DNA of 64,000 nucleotides from Panacagrimonas sp041603235 (GCA_041603235.1 JBFIES010000005.1:211989-275988); one strand, 5' to 3'; counted from the first letter of the stretch, positions 8,793 to 18,006 are shown. Notes: generated from the letters alone by a model not told the origin. Numbers and translations are program-made.

Positions 8793-11240
8793 ATGCGTCG
8801 CTGGAGCAAAAACCCTGAGCTGTTGATTCTTGTATTGGCGGTGGTGATCGCCGTTGCCGCCAGCAGTGCTGTCAGTCTGTTCAGCGATCGGGTTGGCCGT
8901 GCGCTGGACGATCAAAGCGGCGAGGCCTTTGGTGCTGATGCAGCGATCAGTTCGCGCGATCCGCTCAGCGACGAACTGATGCAGAAGATTGCCGAGCTGG
9001 AGCTGTCGACCGCAAAGCTCGTGCAGTTTCCAAGTGTCGCTTTTCGTGGTGAGCAGTCCTCGCTGGCGGCGGTAAAAGCGGTGGATGCAACGTATCCCCT
9101 GCGCGGCAAGCTGCGGACAACGCTGGAGCCTTTTGGCGTTGAACAGATTGAGTCGCGGGGGCCGGTCAGCGGCGAGGCCTGGGTTGACCTGAGATTGTGG
9201 CAAGAGCTTGATCTGAGTCTGGGTCAGGAAATCAAGGTAGGCGGGCTGGATATCAAGGTGACCCGTTTGCTCAGTTACGAGCCAGATCGCGGCGGCGGAT
9301 TTTCCGATCTTGCGCCACGGGTTCTCATGTCTACCCAGGACCTCGCGGCCACCGGACTGGTCACGCGTGGCTCACGCGTGCGCTACAAGAACATGTTCGC
9401 CGGTCCTGCAGACAAGATCGAACGGCTTGCACAGTTGGAATTGCCGCGCGGTGCGCGCCTGCAAACTCCCAAGGACGGCAGCGTCGCCATCCGCAGTGCG
9501 CTGGACCGGGCCAGGCAGTTCCTGGATATCGCAGTACTGTCTGCGATGCTCCTGGCCAGTGCGGCAATCGCCGCCTCAGCGCATCAGCATGGCGTACGTC
9601 TGCGCGACGAAGCTGCTGTGATGAAAGCCCTGGGCGCAACCTCTGCGCGCATCGCCCGGCGCGCCCTGCAGCGTCTTCTGCTGCTGTCATTGGGCGCGGG
9701 TGCGGTGGGGCTGGCCCTCGGCTTCTCGGCGCAAGCGGTGGTCGCCCATCTGGCCAGCGGTCTGGTCAACACCGGACTGCCGCCGGTGAATCCCTGGCTG
9801 GCCTCGTGGAGTATCGGCTTGTCGCTGCTTCTGGTGTTCGGATTTGCGGCGCCGCCCTGGCTCGCGGCCCGGCACACCTCGCCGGTGCGCGTGTTTCAGC
9901 GACAGTCTGATCGCGGCAATACTCGGTTCGCAGCCATCATCGCGGCGATCGCGGCTGCGGCTTTGATTGCGCTACACACCGGCGATCTGAAACTGGCCTT
10001 AATCGTCCTGTTCGGAAGCCTGGCGGCTGCGCTGGTCATGGCGTTGATGGCCTGGATGCTGGTGCGCGGACTGGCGGGGTTGCGCAGCCGCGGTGGAACT
10101 GCTGTTCGATTTGGCCTTGCCAATATTGCGCGGCGCAAGCTGGCCAGTGTCGGGCAGGCCGTTGCCCTGGGTCTCGCGCTGCTGGCGCTATTGCTGGTGG
10201 GCGTGGTGCATTCGGATTTGCTCAAGGGCTGGGAGAATCGCTTGCCCGACGATGCCCCCAACCAGTTTCTGATCAATATCCGAACCGATCAGGTCAGCGC
10301 CGTGGAGAATTTTTTCACCGATCGCGGCTTTGAAAATCTGCGTCTGTGGCCAATGACGCGCGCGCGCCTGGTCGAGCTGAGAGGCGAAACGGTCAATGCA
10401 GACAGCTTTGAAGACCCGGAAACGCGGCGCTGGATCAATCGCGAATTCAACATCTCATGGACGGATGAATTTGACGAAGACAATCGCCTGATTGAAGGCA
10501 GCTGGTGGCCCGAGGAAACGCACGGACAACCGTGGATTTCTGTGGATGATTACGCCGTGGAGCGTCTCAACCTCAAACTCGGCGATACCCTCAAGCTGCA
10601 GATCGCCGACCGCGAACTGGAGGTGCAGGTCTACAACGTGCGCAAGGTCAGCTGGGACAGTTTCCGCCCCAATTTCTTCCTTGTGGTGGCCCCCGGGCTG
10701 ATCGATCCGGCCGACGCCCAGTGGTTGACTAGCTTCTACCTCGCGCCGGAAGCGCGCGGCATGCTTCGCGAGTTGATCAACGCGTTCCCCAACGTGACCG
10801 CACTGGATCTGGAAGCCATGATGAATCAGGTTCGCAGCATTCTTGATCGGGTGGTGGGCGCCGTGGAGTTTCTGTTTCTCTTTACCTTGGCAGCGGGCCT
10901 GACCGTTTTGCTGGCGGCCATCGAAGGCACGCGCGCGGAGCGTGTGCGCGAGTCCGCACTCTTGCGCGCGCTCGGTGCCAGCGACAACACGATTCGTCTC
11001 GGCCTGCTTGCCGAGTACGCGGTTCTAGGCCTGGTCGCCGGCGTCGTCGCGGCAGCCGCGGCGCAACTGATTGGCTGGGTGCTGTCGGAGCGCATTTTCG
11101 AGCTGCCCTACCGGTTCAGCTTCCTGCTGTGGATGTCTGGTGCGCTTGGTGGCGCGGTTTTGGTGAGTGCGCTCGGGTGGTTGTCGCTGCGCCGAACCCT
11201 GTCAACGTCGCCGCGCCAGGTGCTGGCAGCGAGTGCTTGA
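8793..11240 (+). CDS. ybbP: FtsX/MacB-type ABC transporter permease, YbbP-like
   Basis: An 815-aa permease. An N-terminal helix and a large periplasmic domain are followed by two FtsX-like blocks of three to four helices each (about residues 245-430 and 690-815) with a second periplasmic domain between them. This is the YbbP double-module layout. It is the partner of the ATPase at 2744-3424, from which it is separated by about 5.4 kb of other genes. YbbAP-TesA systems are linked to handling of hydrophobic compounds at the envelope, though the substrate is unsettled. Confidence 0.9.
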   Translation: MRRWSKNPELLILVLAVVIAVAASSAVSLFSDRVGRALDDQSGEAFGADAAISSRDPLSDELMQKIAELELSTAKLVQFPSVAFRGEQSSLAAVKAVDATYPLRGKLRTTLEPFGVEQIESRGPVSGEAWVDLRLWQELDLSLGQEIKVGGLDIKVTRLLSYEPDRGGGFSDLAPRVLMSTQDLAATGLVTRGSRVRYKNMFAGPADKIERLAQLELPRGARLQTPKDGSVAIRSALDRARQFLDIAVLSAMLLASAAIAASAHQHGVRLRDEAAVMKALGATSARIARRALQRLLLLSLGAGAVGLALGFSAQAVVAHLASGLVNTGLPPVNPWLASWSIGLSLLLVFGFAAPPWLAARHTSPVRVFQRQSDRGNTRFAAIIAAIAAAALIALHTGDLKLALIVLFGSLAAALVMALMAWMLVRGLAGLRSRGGTAVRFGLANIARRKLASVGQAVALGLALLALLLVGVVHSDLLKGWENRLPDDAPNQFLINIRTDQVSAVENFFTDRGFENLRLWPMTRARLVELRGETVNADSFEDPETRRWINREFNISWTDEFDEDNRLIEGSWWPEETHGQPWISVDDYAVERLNLKLGDTLKLQIADRELEVQVYNVRKVSWDSFRPNFFLVVAPGLIDPADAQWLTSFYLAPEARGMLRELINAFPNVTALDLEAMMNQVRSILDRVVGAVEFLFLFTLAAGLTVLLAAIEGTRAERVRESALLRALGASDNTIRLGLLAEYAVLGLVAGVVAAAAAQLIGWVLSERIFELPYRFSFLLWMSGALGGAVLVSALGWLSLRRTLSTSPRQVLAASA

Positions 11241-11381
11241 GGTGTTGGAGTGATGTTTCATAGGTGCGTTCAGCTCAGCGAGCAAAAACAGCGTCGAGCC
11301 GCTGCGAAATAAGGCAGAATCGCGCGCCGCCGCATCCCGAGGGCGGGTGCCGGGCGTATTGGAAAGGGGTGCAACAGTGTC

Positions 11382-12833
11382 GTGTCAGACGCTGATCGAA
11401 ACAGGATGATTGAGGCAATCGTGAGCAAGACGATAGATGCGGCCTGGGAAAGCGGCCCCGAGCAACTGGAAGACCGGCTTCGTGGCGTCCCGGACGACGC
11501 GACACTGGTCGTGGATTTTGACGAAACCTTATGGCTGCGCAATTCCACGGAGGCTTATCTGGCAAGCCTGCGCCCCCGCTTTCTGGCAGCACCGCTGCTG
11601 TGGCTGCTGGACATTCTCAAGCCATGGCGTTTTTTGGGTGGAGAAGCAGCGGCGGACTGGCTGCGTGTTTTGGTCGCTACCATCGTGTTTCCATGGACAG
11701 CCCTGATGTGGCCGCGCCGTGCTGCCGAGATCGGTGCGCGCCATGCCAATGAGGCTCTGCTGATGCTGCTGCGCCAGCGCGCGGGCGCCCGCATCGTGAT
11801 TGCAACGCAAGGTTTCGATTTCATTGTTGCGCCGTTGCTGGATCAGTTTTCGATGCCGAACCACGAACGCCGCGCGTGCCGATTCTGGCGCGGTCGTGCG
11901 GACCGTCTCGGTGGAAAGCCGGCAATGCTGCAGGACGTGCCGCTCGATCAGAGCGTGGTGATTACGGACTCTGAGCAGGACGCGCCGCTGCTGGAAATGG
12001 CGGCGCTGCCGTTGCTGGTGAAATGGCCCGAAGCACGCTACGAACGCGCCCTGACGCAGGTGTACGTGCCCTTGCGCTACGCCGAAACCATCAAGCGTCC
12101 CGGGCAACGCTATTTCGTGCACGGCGTCGTGCTGGAGGACTGGGCCTTCTGGGTGCTGGCGACGGTGGTTCTCAGCGCCAGTCCGGTGCTGCATGTGCTG
12201 GGCCTGCTGTTTCTGCTGGTGTCGTTCTGGTGCATCTATGAAGTCGGCTATATCGAGAATGATCGGGTGGCCGAGCTCTATGAGAAAGATCCGGTCCTTT
12301 CGGACAAATACCACGCGGAGGTTTTGCCACGGCACTGGCTTGCGCCCTGGTGTTGGGCTACCGCAGCTGGCGCCATCGGAATCGCCTTGGCGCACCCCGC
12401 TTCCTGGCCCGGCACGATGGCGGTCTGGCTTGCGGTCCTGCTTGGACTGCGCGCGGTGTACTACGCGTACAACCACGTCGACAAAAATACGCGCGCCTGG
12501 TTATCGCCCTTGCTGCACGCTTTTCGCAGTTTTGCGGCGGTCGCCATTGTCCCGGTTGGGCTGGCCGGCGCACTAGCGCTTGCAGCGCACGCGTGGTGCC
12601 GCTCCACGGCTTATCTGTACTACCGGATGGTGGGCGGCAAGTTCCCGCAGGCATCGATGTTCCTGATGCGCCTGTCTCTGTTTACCTTGCTGTTCTTCGC
12701 AGCCTGGCTTGCGGACATGCCGCTGAATGGCCTGGAGGTCATTCTTCTATTGTCGTGGGCGCTGTTTCGGGCGCGCCGCGAATTGGGCAAGGTGTTACGC
12801 GGCGTGCGGCGGATATCCGGTGACCGTGCCTGA
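11382..12833 (+). CDS. HAD-family phosphatase fused to a polytopic UbiA-like membrane domain
   Basis: A 483-aa protein. Residues about 40-215 form a HAD hydrolase with motif I DFDETLWL (nucleophile Asp45, acid Asp47) and a late ITDSEQDAPLL acidic motif. The rest has about seven membrane helices, with CIYEVGYIENDRVAELYEKDP resembling the aspartate-rich loops of UbiA-type prenyltransferase-like proteins. Such fusions occur near lipid or glycan genes, but the reaction is unknown. The GTG at 11382 is preceded by AAGGGG. An ATG at 11406 is possible. It follows ybbP after 141 bp that I see nothing in. Confidence 0.75.
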   Translation: MSDADRNRMIEAIVSKTIDAAWESGPEQLEDRLRGVPDDATLVVDFDETLWLRNSTEAYLASLRPRFLAAPLLWLLDILKPWRFLGGEAAADWLRVLVATIVFPWTALMWPRRAAEIGARHANEALLMLLRQRAGARIVIATQGFDFIVAPLLDQFSMPNHERRACRFWRGRADRLGGKPAMLQDVPLDQSVVITDSEQDAPLLEMAALPLLVKWPEARYERALTQVYVPLRYAETIKRPGQRYFVHGVVLEDWAFWVLATVVLSASPVLHVLGLLFLLVSFWCIYEVGYIENDRVAELYEKDPVLSDKYHAEVLPRHWLAPWCWATAAGAIGIALAHPASWPGTMAVWLAVLLGLRAVYYAYNHVDKNTRAWLSPLLHAFRSFAAVAIVPVGLAGALALAAHAWCRSTAYLYYRMVGGKFPQASMFLMRLSLFTLLFFAAWLADMPLNGLEVILLLSWALFRARRELGKVLRGVRRISGDRA

Positions 12834-12905
12834 AGGCTGGAAACGCCGAACGCCAAGCTGCCGGTGCGTGCGAGCAGAAGATGAATGCACCTCATAGAGT
12901 GTCTG

Positions 12906-13598
12906 TTAGGCGTCGGATACTGCCCGATTTGCCTGCGAAACAAGATGCGCCCGCAAAGATGTGAGTTCTTCTATCCCTAATATCGTCCGCACCTTAACCT
13001 TCAAGGCATCTATCATTGATTCTTGAGATATTTCCGTATCCTTCTTCAGGCCTAGAATTCGGCTCATTAATTCAGAGTTTTCATTGATTCTTAGGGATCT
13101 ATCTTCGCTGTAATGGGCGTGTCCAGTTGTGGACTCTACAAAATGCGCGTTAGCGCCAAGTTTGCGTATAGCTGATTCAAATTCACCTAGATCCTCATTG
13201 ATTTGATCGGTGCACCAAACCGCGTATCGCTCTCGGACGGAGTACAATTTTCCTGCATGGTTCAGAGCCTTAGCTGTGTCTCCTTCTCGCCAAAGCGTGT
13301 GTACAAGCTCGTGAACCTCGCACATGTAGGCCTCGCAAAACTCCACGTGTTTGTCGAACGCAATATTCGCCATATGCGACGCTGAGCCTAGATTGAACCT
13401 GTGTTGTCTTAGTTGTAGTTCCTGATTTTTTTCAAAAGCTGCTTCATCCCGCATCAATTGGAACAAAGTGGCTAGTAGAGCAACGATTCCCGGTGCTGCC
13501 ATAACGGCAGCGAGTATCTCGTTTGCCGGAACGAATGCCGCCCCTGCGGCAGATATAGCCGCAACGCTCAAAAGGATTAGATAAGGCTTGATTCGCAT
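12906..13598 (-). CDS. Orphan membrane-anchored hypothetical protein, low-GC
   Basis: A 230-aa protein with two N-terminal hydrophobic helices (LILLSVAAISAAGAAFVPA and ILAAVMAAPGIVALLATLF) and a long, mostly helical, charged cytoplasmic part without a motif I recognise (HRFNLGSASHMANIAFDKHVEFCEAY is the most distinctive run). Its DNA is visibly richer in A/T and has less biased third positions than its neighbours. It sits in a break between two otherwise conserved loci, so recent transfer is likely. The topology resembles small membrane sensors with an intracellular helical domain, but no function is assigned. Confidence 0.75.
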   Translation of the reverse strand: MRIKPYLILLSVAAISAAGAAFVPANEILAAVMAAPGIVALLATLFQLMRDEAAFEKNQELQLRQHRFNLGSASHMANIAFDKHVEFCEAYMCEVHELVHTLWREGDTAKALNHAGKLYSVRERYAVWCTDQINEDLGEFESAIRKLGANAHFVESTTGHAHYSEDRSLRINENSELMSRILGLKKDTEISQESMIDALKVKVRTILGIEELTSLRAHLVSQANRAVSDA

Positions 13599-13622
13599 GC
13601 GCGACGATGTGCCAGACCCAGC

Positions 13623-14306
13623 TTATCGCGGTACCCAGCCGCCGCACATCGGGAAGGTCTGACCCACAAAGCAGTTGGCGGCGTCGCTGCACAGGTAGGC
13701 GGCGAAGTGCGCGTCTTCATCTGCAGACACCAGGCGGCCTAGCGGGACTTCCCATTTGATGCGTTCCTTGAACTTGGGCAGTTCCTGAACTTCAGGCGGG
13801 AAGTAGGTGGGGTTGTCGACTAGGTTCTGGGCAATAGCATTGACCTGGATATTCTTTGGCGCCATCTCGACTCCAAGCGCCTGCGCAAAGGCCAGCTGCG
13901 CGCCACGCGCGGCGCTGTAGGAGGTTGCACGCTTCATGCCGCGCAAGGCAGAGGCACTGCCCATCAGCAGAATCTTTCCTGCGCCGCGTTCCACCATCTG
14001 CGGCAACACGGCACGGGCCAGACGCGGAAGCGGGTCCACCATGTGCGCAAACATGCTGCGCCACTCGTCTTCGGTGCTGTCGAGAATGGAGCTGTTTGGC
14101 GCGGGCGCGCCAAGGTGCGCAATCAGCACGTCCACATGGCCAGCGGATTCCACCAGCTGTCTCGGCAGGTCCGGATCAATCAGGGGACGTGTATCGCCGA
14201 TCACGGTCGCGCCGAGCTTGCCCAGAAGTTCGGTCAGCACCGGGCCCATGAAGATGTCGGACTGCGTGATCAGAATGCGTTTTCCGCTCAGGTCTATCAG
14301 GCTCAT
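13623..14306 (-). CDS. Probable halohydrin dehalogenase (HheA-G family, SDR fold)
   Basis: A 227-aa SDR-fold protein without the NAD(P)-binding TGxxxGxG. In its place is TQSDIFMG (T14, F19, G21), which fits the halohydrin dehalogenase signature T-x4-F-x-G. The catalytic residues are S117, Y130 and R134, spaced S-x12-Y-x3-R, with the diagnostic Arg replacing the SDR Lys. The segment QNLVDNPTYFPPE and the C-terminal GGWVPR also resemble this family. These enzymes convert vicinal halohydrins to epoxides plus halide and can add azide, cyanide or nitrite to epoxides. The ATG overlaps the amine oxidase stop (ATGA), so it is coupled. The natural substrate is unknown. Confidence 0.85.
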   Translation of the reverse strand: MSLIDLSGKRILITQSDIFMGPVLTELLGKLGATVIGDTRPLIDPDLPRQLVESAGHVDVLIAHLGAPAPNSSILDSTEDEWRSMFAHMVDPLPRLARAVLPQMVERGAGKILLMGSASALRGMKRATSYSAARGAQLAFAQALGVEMAPKNIQVNAIAQNLVDNPTYFPPEVQELPKFKERIKWEVPLGRLVSADEDAHFAAYLCSDAANCFVGQTFPMCGGWVPR

Positions 14307-15850
14307 GCGCTTTGTTCCTTTTTGATTCGTGCGTTCGGTGTGGGGGCGGCATCGAGCAAGGTTCTGGCGACCTGCTCGCCTGAACGCACGGCGCCGTCCA
14401 TGTAACCGGTCCAGTAGCCCGAGGTTTCGGTCCCGGCCCAGTGAATGCGTCCCACTGGCTCGCTGATGGCGGGGCCGTATGCGGTCAGCAGGCCCGGTGG
14501 TGCGATGACGGTCGGGCAACCGCGTGTCCAGGACTCACGCGCCCAGTCAGCTACGTGCCACTGAACCGGGTGGCGCGCCTTGTCGCCAAAACAGCTGGCG
14601 AAATTTTCAATCACGGCCTGACGCAATGCATCCGGGTCACCCGAGTACTGGCGTGCGCCGTCGCCGCCGACAAACCCGAGCAGGATGCCGATGCTGCCAT
14701 CCGGTGGACTGACGTCGAAGATGGTGCGTGCCGGGCCATCGTTGACCACGGCCGAGCCATTGAGTCCGTCCTCTCGCCAGAAGGGTTTGTCGTAGACGGC
14801 TTCACATTTGATCAGCCAGCCAAATCCCATTTTCTGCGTGAGCTGGTCGCGTTCCGGCGGCAGCGCGGGCAGGTAATCGATCCGACCGGCCAGTGTCGGC
14901 GGAATGGCAACCACCACATGCTGACCCCGCACGACGAAATCATCACCGGAGACTTCCACCTCAGCATCGGATTGCCTGATGCGACGCACCGGGCGGCCCA
15001 GACGCACACGATCGCCGAGTTGATCTGCCATGCGCTGCGAGATGGCCTGTGCGCCCTCGACGATGCGCTGTTCCTGAGCACCGTTCCGCGTGTTGAGCAA
15101 ACGCTCGAACGAACCGGCGGTTCCGTGGGTGCCGGCGCAGGCGACATAGTGAAGTGCGAACAGGGCCGATATCTCGCGGGATTCAGCGCCGAACAGGGCC
15201 TCGAATCCGGCGGACAGATTTTTCTCGGTCTGGCCCAGGATATTGAGGGTGCGCGAGCGCAGCCACGACTCCAGGGTCTGGCGATCCAGTGCCTCGGCGT
15301 CTTCCGCGAGCCAGGGCTGGCCCACCGGGATGTCGCGTGCAAGCTTGTCGATCCAGGTCGCGGCGACAGCCAGGTCGGGAATGATCAGCGGATCGGGTGG
15401 CACCGCGCCGAGCGGTGGTTTTTCCGAGAAGGTCTTGCGCTCGCCGCGAGCGATATAAACGGTTTCGCCGTCGGTGGCCTGGTCAAACAGATGCAGGCCG
15501 AGTTCCTCGATCAGCGCAAGCACCCGCTCCTGCGTTGGGCCAACCCAGGTACCGCCCATTTCGGCAAAGGCGCCAGGGGCGACTTCAAGGCTCCAGGTGC
15601 GGCCGCCCACGCGGTCGCGGGCCTCCAGCACGATGACGCTCTTTCCGGCCTGGACAAGGCGGCGTGCCGCGGTCAGTCCGGCGATGCCCGCGCCCACGAT
15701 GATCACATCCGCGCGTTCAACTTCGCGCGCTGCGGCGGTGGCTTCTGACGGCGGTGGCTGGCTGATGTCGGCTGCCAGAACGCCACTGCTCAATGCGCCG
15801 GCACCAAGGCCAGCGAGAATTTTCCGGCGTCCGATATTGGTCGGTTTCAT
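14303..15850 (-). CDS. Tat-exported flavin monoamine oxidase family protein
   Basis: A 515-aa protein. The N-terminus is a twin-arginine signal (GRRKILAGLGAGALSSGVLAA, R8-R9), so it should be exported folded with its FAD. The FAD motif VIIVGAGIAGLTAARR begins near residue 50, with VLEARDRVGGRTW after it. The C-terminus has IHWAGTETSGYWTGYMDGAVRSGE, the typical amine-oxidase flavin/substrate end. It oxidises an amine to an imine, releasing H2O2 (family knowledge). It is the first gene of a two-gene unit with the halohydrin dehalogenase, which is cytoplasmic. How they cooperate is unclear. Confidence 0.9.
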   Translation of the reverse strand: MKPTNIGRRKILAGLGAGALSSGVLAADISQPPPSEATAAAREVERADVIIVGAGIAGLTAARRLVQAGKSVIVLEARDRVGGRTWSLEVAPGAFAEMGGTWVGPTQERVLALIEELGLHLFDQATDGETVYIARGERKTFSEKPPLGAVPPDPLIIPDLAVAATWIDKLARDIPVGQPWLAEDAEALDRQTLESWLRSRTLNILGQTEKNLSAGFEALFGAESREISALFALHYVACAGTHGTAGSFERLLNTRNGAQEQRIVEGAQAISQRMADQLGDRVRLGRPVRRIRQSDAEVEVSGDDFVVRGQHVVVAIPPTLAGRIDYLPALPPERDQLTQKMGFGWLIKCEAVYDKPFWREDGLNGSAVVNDGPARTIFDVSPPDGSIGILLGFVGGDGARQYSGDPDALRQAVIENFASCFGDKARHPVQWHVADWARESWTRGCPTVIAPPGLLTAYGPAISEPVGRIHWAGTETSGYWTGYMDGAVRSGEQVARTLLDAAPTPNARIKKEQSA

Positions 15851-15972
15851 GCGCTCTCCTCGGCTGCTTATTGTGCCGTAGTGAGCGCAGTGCGCACGCA
15901 GACGCGTTGAATCACCGATGCCTGTGGTGAATACGCCCTAAAATAGCGTCATTCCCAGCCAGTTTATTGACC

Positions 15973-16836
15973 ATGACGCTTGATCTGACCAACGCGCACG
16001 ACATCGCCCACGTCCTGACCGAGGCGCTGCCATATATCCGGCGCTTCGCAAGCAAGACCATTGTCGTCAAGTATGGCGGCAACGCGATGAAGGACGACGT
16101 CATGATCTCGTCTTTCGCCCGTGACATCGTGCTGATGAAAGCGGTGGGCATGAACCCGGTCGTGGTCCATGGTGCTGGCCCGCAGATTGGCACGCATCTG
16201 GAAAAACTCGGCAAAAGCTCACGCTTTGTCCAGGGCATGCGGGTAACCGACGACGAGACCATGGACGTGGTCGAAATGATGCTCGGCGGCCTGGTCAACA
16301 AGGCCATCGTCTCGGCCATCAATCAGCAGGGAGGCCGTGCGGTAGGCCTGACCGGCAAGGACGGCTCCATGATCCGCGCGCGCAAGCTCAATATCGAAGG
16401 TGAAGATATCGGGCAGGTCGGCGAGGTGGAAAAAATTGATCCGCGTGTGATCAATCATCTGGAATCAGGCGGTTTCATCCCGGTGATCGCGCCGATAGGC
16501 GTTGGCGAACAGGGCGAGGCATTCAACATCAATGCTGACGTGGCTGCGGGCAAGATTGCCTCTGTGCTGCAGGCCGAGAAAGTGATGTTCCTGACCAGCG
16601 CGCCTGGGGTGCTGGACAAGAACGGCGACATCCTCACCGGCCTGAGCGTGAATGAAGTGGAAACGCTGATTGCCGACGGCACCATTTCAGGCGGCATGGT
16701 GCCCAAGGTGCGCTATGCGCTGGACGCAGTGAATAGTGGCGTGCGCAACGCCGTCATCATTGATGGGCGTGTTGAGCATGCGGTTCTGCTGGAGCTGTTC
16801 ACCGACAAGGGCGTAGGCACCCTGATACGCGGCTGA
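15973..16836 (+). CDS. argB: Acetylglutamate kinase
   Basis: A 287-aa protein with the amino-acid kinase motifs KYGGNAM, VVHGAGPQIG, GLTGKDGSM and NINADVAAGKIA. It phosphorylates N-acetyl-L-glutamate in the second step of arginine biosynthesis. VHGAGPQ instead of VHGGGPQ is an accepted variant. The ATG at 15973 is preferred to a TTG at 15967. I see no strong Shine-Dalgarno sequence. TAAAAT at 15939-15944 could be its -10. Its place upstream of pyrE and the exonuclease gene matches the pseudomonad argB-pyrE-crc region. Confidence 0.95.
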   Translation: MTLDLTNAHDIAHVLTEALPYIRRFASKTIVVKYGGNAMKDDVMISSFARDIVLMKAVGMNPVVVHGAGPQIGTHLEKLGKSSRFVQGMRVTDDETMDVVEMMLGGLVNKAIVSAINQQGGRAVGLTGKDGSMIRARKLNIEGEDIGQVGEVEKIDPRVINHLESGGFIPVIAPIGVGEQGEAFNINADVAAGKIASVLQAEKVMFLTSAPGVLDKNGDILTGLSVNEVETLIADGTISGGMVPKVRYALDAVNSGVRNAVIIDGRVEHAVLLELFTDKGVGTLIRG

Positions 16837-16875
16837 TCGCTGCGCGCCAGCTGGCTGCTTGCCACGGCGGGGACT

Positions 16876-17979
16876 TCAGGATTTTGGCAGGCGCATCGTC
16901 TGCTCAACGATGACCCAACTGCGTTCCTTGTTGTTCTTGATGACCATCTCAAACGGGGCAGACACCTTGCTGCGCCGGTCGGTGCGGATGGCCTTCACCC
17001 GCGCGCGGCCACCGGGTTCGGCCGTGACCTTGATGGCTGAATACACCTGTGTCTCGAGATTCAGCTTGGATTCCTCGAGTTCGTCGATCAGGAACTTGGC
17101 GAAGCTTTCCAGATTGTGGTCTTTCTGCACGCTGCTGCCATCGGCATCAATTCTTTCAAGATGGATGATGGCCTCAGGCGAGTAGAGGCCGATGATGGCA
17201 GGGTCAAACGCGCGCTCGGTCTCGACGAATGAATCAAAGAACTCGCGTGCGGCAACCAGATCAACCGCCTGATCATCCTTGGGCGCAAAGGCGCCCGGAG
17301 GAGGGCAGGGACTGTCTTGGTCAACCCGGCCCAGGGTGATTTCCTGGAATCGCTTGATGTCGCGGGTGAAGGAGGTGCAGATGTCTGCACGGTTCTGGAC
17401 CAGCTCTGAGATGGCGCGCGTATTGGCAGCCACAAGGCCTTCGAATTTTTCGATATTGGCCAGCAGGCGCGGATGCGCCTTTTTCCTGGAGCCGGGTTCG
17501 GGCAGGCGACTGCGCAGGTCTGCCAGGGCGCTGGCGTCGCGCCGCGCCGCAGCCTGGGTGAGGTCGGTGCGGGTATCGATGGTTGCGAGTCGGTCATTGC
17601 GCAGCGCGATCAACTCATGCGTTTCCGAGTAGGTTTGCAGCAATGCGCGGTCGTAGGCGGCCTGTCGTTCTCGTGCCAAGGCAGCCTTGGCTTCGGCCTG
17701 CGCTTTGGCTTGCGCTGCTTCTCGCTCTTCGGCCGTCATTTCCGCGGGAATAACCTCGCGGGTGCGCCCGACACTATCCAGTATCTGGCGCTCCTTCTTT
17801 GCATACTTGGGAGGCACCGCATTGCCGCAGGCGCGGCGGCCCGCATCATCCTTCCAGCACACAACCTTGACCTTGAACAGTTGTCCGCCCTGCGCAGCGT
17901 GCAAGGGCGCGCCCATGAGCAGGGCTGCCAAGGCGAATGCGAGGCATGGCTGGCGAAATCCGGCTGGGACAGCACTCAT
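16876..17979 (-). CDS. Exported DUF4124-containing hypothetical protein
   Basis: A 367-aa protein with a signal peptide (ending APLHAA). A DUF4124-like segment follows (about residues 35-70, CWKDDAGRRACGNAVPPKYA), then an Ala/Glu-rich helical region (about 80-200) and a C-terminal domain of about 120 residues with an NTF2-like feel (ending RSWVIVEQTMRL). It is probably a periplasmic protein interacting with the cell wall, but the function is unknown. It converges on argB and is followed by pyrE on the same strand 28 bp later. Similar proteins occur at this place in other gammaproteobacteria. Confidence 0.75.
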   Translation of the reverse strand: MSAVPAGFRQPCLAFALAALLMGAPLHAAQGGQLFKVKVVCWKDDAGRRACGNAVPPKYAKKERQILDSVGRTREVIPAEMTAEEREAAQAKAQAEAKAALARERQAAYDRALLQTYSETHELIALRNDRLATIDTRTDLTQAAARRDASALADLRSRLPEPGSRKKAHPRLLANIEKFEGLVAANTRAISELVQNRADICTSFTRDIKRFQEITLGRVDQDSPCPPPGAFAPKDDQAVDLVAAREFFDSFVETERAFDPAIIGLYSPEAIIHLERIDADGSSVQKDHNLESFAKFLIDELEESKLNLETQVYSAIKVTAEPGGRARVKAIRTDRRSKVSAPFEMVIKNNKERSWVIVEQTMRLPKS

Positions 17980-18006
17980 GATTTCTATCGTGACACGGAC
18001 AGTGAT

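Noticed and set aside
11529..12476. 315-codon open frame on the minus strand
   Set aside because: Antisense to the HAD/membrane fusion gene. The composition (Gln/His/Arg-rich) is typical of a shadow frame.
14441..15748. 435-codon open frame on the plus strand
   Set aside because: Antisense to the flavin amine oxidase. The opposite frame has clear FAD motifs and a Tat signal.
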